Source: Thiomicrorhabdus sediminis (GTDB taxonomy: Bacteria > Pseudomonadota > Gammaproteobacteria > Thiomicrospirales > Thiomicrospiraceae). From it: DNA of 64,000 bases. Position numbers and translations under genes: made by a program. Below the pieces are notes generated by a model that saw nothing but the letters and a program-made list of their open reading frames with translations, made no database searches and was not told where the DNA came from. Of this stretch, positions 56,701-64,000 are shown piece after piece (position 1 is the first letter of the stretch; each line of letters opens with the position of its first letter). The stretch is from the NCBI RefSeq assembly GCF_005885815.1, contig NZ_CP040602.1:1689630-1753629 (forward strand). Direction: 5' to 3'.

Positions 56701-58227
56701 TCAAATCCCCTGAAGCTCAATAAACGCTCTCATATCATTAATTGATGCTTGGAGCTGCTCATCCGTATATCTAGCATTATGAGTATTTTCCGGATGGTGT
56801 ATCTGATGACGAATATACTCGCTAACAATTTTTTGCTCCGTCAATAAATCACCATTATGTTTAATTCTTATATATTCAATAGTACCCTTTCCATCTTTAT
56901 AGTGAGCTAGGAGCTCTTCACTTTCAATAAAACCATATAGTTCATTGTGATATTCATCATTTGCCTCACCAAAAGCCAAAAAATTAACCTCATTCAATGA
57001 TGGATACGGGAGCTCACTTCTCTCGACAGAAACAACCTCTTTTGAAGGTTCACTTTTTATAAGTTTTAGATGCTCAAATTCAAGCAGTTTAACAATCGAA
57101 GGGCTATGTGTAGTTAGTAGAACCTGAGTATTATCCGCTTTGGATAACTCAATAAATGCTTCAATTAATTTTCTCTGATGACTAGGATGTTGAGATGTTT
57201 CAGGCTCTTCGATAGCATAGATTATGTCAGGAACATTATTTTCACCCTTTCTTCTTTCAGCTTCTGCACGGAAGAAATTTAAAAGCACCAGTCTCTTTAC
57301 ACCACTCCCTCTTTTATTAATAGGAATGTCCTCGTCTCCAGTAATTGAAACACTCTTGAAGACATCAACCCATTTCAAGCTTTCTGGACTAGGTATAACA
57401 GGTGTTAAACTGTTTGCAATCTCTGGGTTCATTTCATTTAACTTGTCAAGCGTTTGATCTGCAACTTCTTTTAACTTTGTCTCCACCTCAACAGCAACCT
57501 GATTCAAACTATCCATTAATTTCTTATCTTTCAGAATTTCTTGAACAGCTAATTTCATTGGGTTCTGGATTTCACTATCTCCATCACTATTTTTCCTATC
57601 TGATTGAAAAAGTGAATACAGTGGTAAATATGTTTTTAGCTGTTCCCATGAGTTTTTTGAATCAATTTTGGAGAGTTCTATTTCAATTTCTTTTAACTCT
57701 AGATTTTCAGAATAAAAGTTCCAAATTGCCTTTCTAATTTCAGAATTTTTAGTTTTATCCTCACAAACCATTTCCTCAGTAAGCTGTTTTTTGAGATCAG
57801 GTTGTTTTTTTAATAGAAGTTCAGAACATGCCGCATTTGTAGGATGGTAAGCTTTAACAAAAACTTTTTCTTTTCCTGCATTAGGGTATTTTTTAATAAT
57901 CGTAAGCTTACCATCCTGATTTAAAAGAAACTCTTCTTCCAATCTTGTTGGGTTTGTTGAATCAATTGTTAGCTCATGAGGCAAATCCCCAAAGACTATT
58001 TCTATTTTAATCTCATAATTACCTTCTTCTTTGGCCTGTTTATTAATATCGTCTTTATCCATCTTGATAATTCCTTTTCCTTCGTTAAAGAAAATATCTA
58101 AGGCTTCAAGAATTGTTGATTTTCCAATATCATTTTTTCCAACAAATACATTCAAATCATTAAAATCGATTGAAATTTCTTCTTTATAAGATCTAAAGTT
58201 TGAGAGGATAAGTTTTTCAATTTTCAT
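56701..58227 (-). CDS. AAA ATPase (OLD/RecF-like), AT-rich orphan
   Basis: 508 residues. N-terminal KIEKLILSNFRSYKEEISIDFNDLNVFVG, Walker A GKNDIGKSTILEAL, an ABC-like signature region (GSGVKRLVLLNFFRAEAERR), Walker B IIYAIEEPETSQHPSHQRKL and TTHSPSIVKLLE. Only a short C-terminal part follows, with HPENTHNARYTDEQLQASINDMRAF; no TOPRIM nuclease domain is seen, unlike OLD or GajA. It is AT-rich and isolated, suggesting transfer. A defence role is possible but unproven; no partner gene is next to it. Confidence 0.8.
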   Translation of the reverse strand: MKIEKLILSNFRSYKEEISIDFNDLNVFVGKNDIGKSTILEALDIFFNEGKGIIKMDKDDINKQAKEEGNYEIKIEIVFGDLPHELTIDSTNPTRLEEEFLLNQDGKLTIIKKYPNAGKEKVFVKAYHPTNAACSELLLKKQPDLKKQLTEEMVCEDKTKNSEIRKAIWNFYSENLELKEIEIELSKIDSKNSWEQLKTYLPLYSLFQSDRKNSDGDSEIQNPMKLAVQEILKDKKLMDSLNQVAVEVETKLKEVADQTLDKLNEMNPEIANSLTPVIPSPESLKWVDVFKSVSITGDEDIPINKRGSGVKRLVLLNFFRAEAERRKGENNVPDIIYAIEEPETSQHPSHQRKLIEAFIELSKADNTQVLLTTHSPSIVKLLEFEHLKLIKSEPSKEVVSVERSELPYPSLNEVNFLAFGEANDEYHNELYGFIESEELLAHYKDGKGTIEYIRIKHNGDLLTEQKIVSEYIRHQIHHPENTHNARYTDEQLQASINDMRAFIELQGI

Positions 58228-58363
58228 TCTTTGACACTCCTTAGCAATGTGATGAACTTAGGACTTATAGCTTTTATTGGAAATCCTGGTTTAAATAAGA
58301 AAGAGTCGAAAATTCCTCTACACAACTCCAACAAATAAGTAAAATTACCATATCAATAATCAT

Positions 58364-58397
58364 AAAAAAAGCCAAGCTAATTCCTTAACTTGGCTTT
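58364..58397 (-). terminator. intrinsic terminator (distal) after ilvC
   Basis: On the minus strand AAAGCCAAG / CTTGGCTTT with a 12-base A/T loop and a T run. The last of three terminators in the ilvC downstream region. Confidence 0.8.
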
Positions 58398-58415
58398 ATA
58401 GAAACTTCAGGCAAT

Positions 58416-58440
58416 AAAAAAGCCAGCATATAGCTGGCTT
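58416..58440 (-). terminator. intrinsic terminator (middle) after ilvC
   Basis: AAGCCAGC / GCTGGCTT with loop ATATA and a T run on the minus strand. Second terminator; follows palindromic unit 1 in the sense of ilvC transcription. Confidence 0.85.
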
Positions 58441-58468
58441 CTTATTTAGAACATTTTTAGGCGGCGCT

Positions 58469-58545
58469 TTGTTCAAGGTCAAGGCGCTTTATGGCGACGT
58501 GTACAATTAGTACACAAGCTATAAAGCAACGCAGAGATTGGACAA
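58469..58545. repeat. palindromic unit 1 downstream of ilvC
   Basis: A 77-base imperfect palindrome. Outer arms TTGTTCAA / TTGGACAA, middle arms GCTTTAT / ATAAAGC, central GTGTAC-AATTA-GTACAC. It is a diverged copy of unit 2 (58609-58689). Confidence 0.75.
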
Positions 58546-58561
58546 ATAAGTCCCTAAAAAC

Positions 58562-58584
58562 AAAAAACCGGCATAAAGCCGGTT
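58562..58584 (-). terminator. intrinsic terminator (proximal) after ilvC
   Basis: AACCGGC / GCCGGTT with loop ATAAA and a T run on the minus strand. First of three terminators; it lies beyond palindromic unit 2. Confidence 0.87.
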
Positions 58585-58608
58585 CTTCGATAATCCAAAA
58601 AGGAGATA

Positions 58609-58689
58609 GTTTGTTCGAGTTCAAGGCTTTTGTTGGGGAAGTGTATAGCTAATACACGACCCAACAAATAACACAGAAATCGAGCAAAC
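58609..58689. repeat. palindromic unit 2 downstream of ilvC
   Basis: An 81-base imperfect palindrome. Outer GTTTGTTCGA / TCGAGCAAAC (one G-T pair), middle TTGTTGGG / CCCAACAA, central GTGTAT-AGCTA-ATACAC. Shares the plan and several blocks (TTGTTC, TCAAGGC, GTGTA, CAC) with unit 1. Confidence 0.75.
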
Positions 58690-58704
58690 TAGACCTTTTT
58701 AAAA

Positions 58705-59772
<1,068 letters not shown>

Positions 59773-59847
59773 TTATTAATTTTTTTAAATTTTGTCTGCT
59801 AAAAAACGCTGTTTAGCAAAAGGTTACAGGCATTATCAATATTGTCT

Positions 59848-60339
59848 TTATACCTGTAAACACTTTTCTCCGCGCAGTACTCCCAGTGTTCCTGAACGGA
59901 TGGTTTCCAGAATCAGTCCAGAATCGATCGCATCGATAAACGCATCCAGCTTTTTAGATTCTCCAACAAGCTGCACCGTGTAGGTGGTTGCGGTAACATC
60001 GATGACATCGCCACGGAAGATATCCGCCAAACGTTTATACTCTTCACGCATTTCGCCGGTAGCCGAAAGCTTGATTAACATCAGTTCACGCTCAATGTGC
60101 TCACCTTCTGTCAGATCAAGCACCTTGACCACATCGATCAAACGGTTAAGGTGCTTAACGATTTGTTCGATCTGCTGTTCAGTACCGCTGGTAACCAAAG
60201 TCAAACGCGATAACGACTCGTCTTCGGTCGGCGCTACCGTCAGCGCGTGGATATTGTAGCCACGAGCCGAGAATAGCCCTGAAACACGAGATAGCGCACC
60301 TGATTCGTTTTCAATTAGCATGGAAATAATATGTCTCAT
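59848..60339 (-). CDS. ilvN: acetolactate synthase small subunit
   Basis: 163 residues of IlvN/IlvH type: ACT domain HIISMLIENESGALSRVSGLFSARGYNIHALTVAPTEDESLSRLTLVT, followed by the C-terminal domain. Binds valine for feedback control of IlvB. Nine bases separate it from ilvB. Named ilvN here; some annotators use ilvH. Confidence 0.96.
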   Translation of the reverse strand: MRHIISMLIENESGALSRVSGLFSARGYNIHALTVAPTEDESLSRLTLVTSGTEQQIEQIVKHLNRLIDVVKVLDLTEGEHIERELMLIKLSATGEMREEYKRLADIFRGDVIDVTATTYTVQLVGESKKLDAFIDAIDSGLILETIRSGTLGVLRGEKCLQV

Positions 60340-60348
60340 CGCTAACCC

Positions 60349-62052
60349 CTATACCAGAATCATTTCGTTAAGCCCTGCACCGGCAGGAATCATTGGGTAA
60401 ACATTCTCTTGCTTGTCGATAATGATGTCGACAAAGACAAAACGGTCTTTCAACTCGTCAGAGAACACATAATCCAACTGCTCTTGCAATTTGGCTGGGT
60501 CTTCAATACGCACACCGACATGACCATAAGCTTCAGCCAGTTTGGTAAAGTCTGGAAGTGATTCCATATAGGACATCGAATAGCGGCTTTCATAGAAAAA
60601 TTCCTGCCACTGGCGAACCATCCCAAGGAAACCGTTGTTTAAACAAATTACCTTGACCGGCAGACCGTACTGCAAACAGGTAGAAAGTTCCTGAATATTC
60701 ATCTGAATCGAACCTTCACCTGTGACACAGATAACCGTTGCGTCTTTATGTGCCATCTGCACACCCATAGCTGCTGGAAGACCGAAGCCCATAGTTCCCA
60801 GACCACCGGAATTGATCCAGCGACGCGGCTTGTCAAACGGATAGTACTGTGCCGCATACATCTGGTGCTGACCAACATCGGAAGTCACAAAGGCATCACC
60901 TTTACTCGCTTTCCATGCTGCTTCAATCGCTGCTTGCGGTTTGATTTTCGGTCCATTGGTGTCATAACGCAGACACTTGGTGGCACGCCACTCTTCGATC
61001 TGCTCCCACCATTCGGCCAAAGCCTGTTCGTCAGATTTCTGACCGGTTTTATCCAAAATACGGTTCATTTCGGTTAAGACCTGCTTAACCGGTCCGACGA
61101 TCGGAATATCGACGATCACGTTCTTGGAAATCGACGCCGGGTCGATATCGACATGGATAATTTTCGCATCCGGACAGAATTTTTCCAGATTACCGGTAAC
61201 ACGGTCATCGAAGCGAGCACCGATGGCGATAATCACATCGGAGTGATGCATCGACAGGTTGGCTTCGTAAGTACCGTGCATACCCAGCATACCCAGAGAC
61301 TGCTTGTCGGACGCAGGGAATGCGCCCAAGCCCATTAGGGTTTGCGTAATCGGGAAGCCCAGTTTTCGCGTAAGCTCGGTTAGTTCGGCAGAAGCTTCGC
61401 CCAAGACGACACCACCACCGGTATAAAGGATCGGTCGTTTTGCTGAAAGCATCATTTCGACCGCCTTTTTGATTTGTCCACTATGCCCTTTTGTCACAGG
61501 TACGTAGGAGCGCATCTCAACTTCTTGTGGATACACATAGGAGCTTTTGGCGTTTTGAATATCTTTTGGAATATCGACCACAACAGGGCCAGGTCGGCCA
61601 GTTGTTGCTATGTAGAACGCTTTTTTGAGCGTATCAGCAAGTTCATCGACACTCTTAACTAAGAAGTTGTGTTTTACGATAGGTCTTGTAATCCCTACGG
61701 TATCGATTTCCTGGAAGGCGTCCAAACCGATTAACCCGGTTGGTACCTGTCCAGTGATACATACCATTGGAATCGAATCCGTAAAGGCGGTGGCAATACC
61801 GGTAACGGCATTGGTCGCACCCGGACCCGAAGTTACAAGGACCACTCCTGGTTTACCTGTAGAGCGTGCATAGGCGTCTGCCGCATGCACGGCAGCCTGT
61901 TCATGGCGCACAAGGATATGATTCAGTTCCTTGGCGTCGGTTTCTAGGGCATCATAAATCGGCAAGACTGCGCCGCCAGGATAACCCCAAATGTGCTCTA
62001 CTCCCTCATCCTGAAGATAATTCACCAGGATTTGGGCACCAGTCATTTCCAC
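60349..62052 (-). CDS. ilvB: acetolactate synthase large subunit
   Basis: 567 residues. The GTG at 62052 is preferred: AGAGGA lies a proper distance upstream and the start [28 protein letters not shown] resembles E. coli IlvI (MEM). A longer frame to 62145 is not conserved. ThDP motif [36 protein letters not shown] and FAD motif [17 protein letters not shown] [14 protein letters not shown] are present. First step of valine/leucine/isoleucine synthesis. Confidence 0.97.
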   Translation of the reverse strand: MEMTGAQILVNYLQDEGVEHIWGYPGGAVLPIYDALETDAKELNHILVRHEQAAVHAADAYARSTGKPGVVLVTSGPGATNAVTGIATAFTDSIPMVCITGQVPTGLIGLDAFQEIDTVGITRPIVKHNFLVKSVDELADTLKKAFYIATTGRPGPVVVDIPKDIQNAKSSYVYPQEVEMRSYVPVTKGHSGQIKKAVEMMLSAKRPILYTGGGVVLGEASAELTELTRKLGFPITQTLMGLGAFPASDKQSLGMLGMHGTYEANLSMHHSDVIIAIGARFDDRVTGNLEKFCPDAKIIHVDIDPASISKNVIVDIPIVGPVKQVLTEMNRILDKTGQKSDEQALAEWWEQIEEWRATKCLRYDTNGPKIKPQAAIEAAWKASKGDAFVTSDVGQHQMYAAQYYPFDKPRRWINSGGLGTMGFGLPAAMGVQMAHKDATVICVTGEGSIQMNIQELSTCLQYGLPVKVICLNNGFLGMVRQWQEFFYESRYSMSYMESLPDFTKLAEAYGHVGVRIEDPAKLQEQLDYVFSDELKDRFVFVDIIIDKQENVYPMIPAGAGLNEMILV

Positions 62053-62169
62053 AACATTGGTCCTCTTAGTATGAGGTTGCAAAACAGTCGCTAAACCTTG
62101 CTGACAAAGGTGATGTCGCGCTTCGGTATCCCGCCTGTTAAGCAACCATGAAAATAAGATAAAAACTAC

Positions 62170-62207
62170 TTACCCGGGATTACGGGTAAGGAAAGGCAAA
62201 ATTATAG
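62170..62207 (-). promoter_or_regulatory. ilvB promoter -10 with a 5' hairpin
   Basis: TATAAT (minus strand, 62207-62202) is a perfect -10. Only about 11 bases on, CTTACCCG-TAATCC-CGGGTAAG (62191-62170) forms an 8-bp stem followed by TAGTTTTT. The hairpin would sit at the 5' end of the mRNA; it may stabilise the message or act as an early attenuator. No branched-chain-rich leader peptide is evident. Confidence 0.5.
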
Positions 62208-62350
62208 CGGATTTATCCCCTATTTAGAACCAAAACAGGGGTTAATTTGCGAAAAAACCAGTAGATTAGTGAGACCTTGATAAAGGCGAATTGTTTCACC
62301 TTAAAAATGGCAGATAATTTCAACCAGTCATCTCATATTGAAATTTTATA

Positions 62351-62917
62351 TCAAGATTCTGCAACACCTTGATAATCAGATACAAACAAATGGCGGCGAT
62401 AGTGCTTTAATTCATCAATAGACTCCATAATATCGGCCAACGCCAGATGTGCGCCGCTCTTTTTATGCGATTGATACACTTCAGGCGCCCAACGACGCGA
62501 CAGCTCTTTCAAGGTACTGACATCGAGGTTGCGATAATGGAAAAACGCTTCCAAAAGCGGCATCTGCTCGACCATAAAACGGCGGTCCTGACAGATGCTG
62601 TTACCACACATAGGCGATTTACCGGCCGGCACATAGGCTTGCAAAAACTCGATTGTCTGCTGTTCGGCTTGCGCCATGCTCACCGTGCTGTCTTTGACTC
62701 GCTGGGTCAATCCGGAATTGCCATGATGAGTGGTGCACCAGTCATCCATCAAATCCAAATCGGCCTGTTCGGTCTGCACCGCAATCACCGGGCCTTCGGC
62801 CAACACATTCAATTCACTGTCGGTAACCACTGTGGCAATTTCGATGATCTTGTGCGTTTTCGGCTCAAGACCGGTCATTTCCAAATCAATCCAGATCAAG
62901 TTATTTGCTGATTTCAT
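62351..62917 (-). CDS. orn: oligoribonuclease
   Basis: 188 residues. DEDDh exonuclease: the N-terminal [27 protein letters not shown] (two acidic residues), [11 protein letters not shown], and the H-A-L-A-D end ([17 protein letters not shown]). Degrades 2-5 nt RNAs, including pGpG from c-di-GMP breakdown, which is relevant in a genome rich in GGDEF/EAL proteins. Divergent from the M48 protease gene. Confidence 0.97.
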   Translation of the reverse strand: MKSANNLIWIDLEMTGLEPKTHKIIEIATVVTDSELNVLAEGPVIAVQTEQADLDLMDDWCTTHHGNSGLTQRVKDSTVSMAQAEQQTIEFLQAYVPAGKSPMCGNSICQDRRFMVEQMPLLEAFFHYRNLDVSTLKELSRRWAPEVYQSHKKSGAHLALADIMESIDELKHYRRHLFVSDYQGVAES

Positions 62918-63073
62918 CTACTACATCTCTTATGAATTTTTGACATCATTGACGGCGTTTTTCGGCTTTTAAACTATCGAATAACGTCCGCTTAACATAC
63001 AATATTGAATTATTAATGAGACGATAACATAAAAATCGCTCAAAAAAAGAGACAATAAACACAAGATGGGCCT

Positions 63074-64000
63074 ATGAACTGGATTAGCTTAGTTTTTCTG
63101 ACAACCTTAGTCGCCAACCTGATTATCGAAGTTTGGCTAAATATCAAAAACCAATTCCATATCGGTGCCAACCGCGCCGAAGTTCCCGAAGAATTTGCCG
63201 AAGTGGTCAGCCTTGAGGCGCATCAAAAAGCCGCCGATTACAGTCGCGCCAAATTACAATTGGGTCGTTTGAGTCTATTTTATGATGCCGCGATTCTTTG
63301 GTTTATGACATTGGGGGGCGGTTTCCAGAGCATTTATAACCTGTGGTCACAAAGCTCATTGGAAACGCAATGGATCGAGGTGCTGTTTATCTTATCGACC
63401 CTGTGGGTATTGTCGATTCTGCATCTGCCGTTTGCTATTATGAGTACCTTTAAGATTGAGGCCGAATTCGGTTTCAATAAAACCACGGTCAAGACGTTCA
63501 TCAGCGACCTGATCAAACAATGGTTATTGATTCTGGCTTTAGGCCTGCCGCTGATCTGGGTGGTGGTGTCGATCATGAGTGCTTATATTGATCAGGCCTG
63601 GTGGCTTTATACCTGGATTGTCTGGATGGCGTTCCAACTGATTATTATGTGGGCCTACCCGAAATGGATTGCGCCGCTATTCAATAAATTCACGCCTTTA
63701 GAAGACGAGACGATGAAAGCGCGCATCAACCAACTGTTGGAGCGCACCGGCTTTGAATCGAACGGCATTTTTGTAATGGACGGCTCTTCACGCTCCGGTC
63801 ACGGTAACGCCTATTTCACCGGTTTTGGTAAAAACAAGCGCATCGTGTTTTTTGACACCTTGCTGGAAACCCTATCACCGGAAGAAGTCGAAGCCGTGCT
63901 GGCGCACGAACTGGGGCATTTTAAACACGGCCATATTAAAAAACGCTTGCTTGAAGCCAGTGTATTGAGCCTGATCGGTTTAGCCTTATTAGGTTGGCTG
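63074..64000 (+). CDS. M48 family membrane protease (Ste24-like), truncated at the window edge
   Basis: Open frame from ATG at 63074 to the end of the window, 309 residues so far. N-terminal helix (ISLVFLTTLVANLIIEVW), further helices near residues 70-95, 100-125, 150-175 and 180-200, and the zinc motif VLAHELGHFKHGH. The N-terminal CAAX-protease-type (peptidase M48_N) organisation is typical of Ste24-like proteases. The rest, including the second zinc ligand, lies to the right of the window. Confidence 0.92.
   Translation, partial: MNWISLVFLTTLVANLIIEVWLNIKNQFHIGANRAEVPEEFAEVVSLEAHQKAADYSRAKLQLGRLSLFYDAAILWFMTLGGGFQSIYNLWSQSSLETQWIEVLFILSTLWVLSILHLPFAIMSTFKIEAEFGFNKTTVKTFISDLIKQWLLILALGLPLIWVVVSIMSAYIDQAWWLYTWIVWMAFQLIIMWAYPKWIAPLFNKFTPLEDETMKARINQLLERTGFESNGIFVMDGSSRSGHGNAYFTGFGKNKRIVFFDTLLETLSPEEVEAVLAHELGHFKHGHIKKRLLEASVLSLIGLALLGWL

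Noticed and set aside
58469..58689. Integron attC sites in the palindromic units after ilvC
   Set aside because: No GTTRRRY core with matching RYYYAAC, no cassette genes between, and no integron integrase in the window. A palindromic repeat family fits better.
62053..62145. N-terminal extension of ilvB to 62145
   Set aside because: The extra 31 residues are not like acetolactate synthase, and the GTG with AGAGGA is better placed.

Overview
The window looks like a chromosome segment of a gammaproteobacterium. The order thrS-infC-rpmI-rplT-pheS-pheT-ihfA-MerR, the tesA/ybbA/ybbP cluster, orn next to an M48 protease, and ilvB-ilvN-ilvC all support this. An exported alpha-carbonic anhydrase, a DsrE-family protein and many c-di-GMP and chemotaxis genes would fit a sulfur-oxidising autotroph of the Thiomicrospira / Hydrogenovibrio / Thiomicrorhabdus group. 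That genus-level guess is inference from gene content, not from a search.

Layout. 1-4.2 kb: end of a GGDEF gene, then a leftward block (ppnP, DUF2721 protein, gloA, MFS transporter, aroC). 4.3-8.1 kb: a thioesterase and a secreted solute-binding protein paired with a membrane GGDEF-EAL protein that is split by a one-base frameshift. 8.2-10.9 kb: alpha-carbonic anhydrase, prmB, mog. 11-20.4 kb: lon with a long acidic N-terminus, a large chemoreceptor, tesA divergent from an ABC ATPase/permease pair. 20.6-22.4 kb: an orphan 48-residue gene with its own promoter and hairpin, then an unknown gene coupled to a frameshifted PilZ gene.

22,481-30,730 is an integrative element of about 8.2 kb in the 3' end of a tRNA-Pro(GGG) gene. 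The intact tRNA is at the right end and a 33-bp copy of its 3' end (one mismatch) is at the left end. Just inside each end lies an identical 22-bp tandem sequence (ACCTAGTTACA twice), probably an integrase arm site. Cargo: a frameshifted tyrosine integrase; a leftward three-gene operon (secreted small protein, membrane-anchored NERD nuclease-like protein, AbiC-like membrane protein) that is a candidate defence system; a small serine recombinase; a small gene, an HNH/AP2-like phage-type protein and a ParB-like protein in one operon; a membrane protein; and a DUF2971 protein.

30.9-37.6 kb: an RND tripartite efflux operon divergent from a TetR-family regulator, with a palindromic operator candidate between them. 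37.6-46.4 kb: the translation-factor/aminoacyl-tRNA synthetase block and an HDOD protein. 46.6-51.0 kb: a thiamine salvage locus in which a TPP riboswitch precedes a TonB-dependent receptor, a YkoF-like thiamine-binding protein and a PnuC-family (PnuT-like) permease; a kinase-like gene converges on it. 51.2-54.7 kb: a Pcm-like methyltransferase, a small exported protein, and a second solute-binding-protein/GGDEF pair resembling the first. 54.8-58.7 kb: accessory genes (membrane protein, DsrE, STAS-like, orphan Nif11-like peptide, AT-rich AAA ATPase) followed by a duplicated palindrome-plus-terminator module. 58.7-62.4 kb: ilvB-ilvN-ilvC. The right end holds orn and the start of an M48 membrane protease.

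Three genes (GGDEF-EAL, PilZ, tyrosine integrase) each look broken by loss of exactly one base while the protein on both sides stays well conserved. This may reflect residual assembly indels rather than three true pseudogenes.
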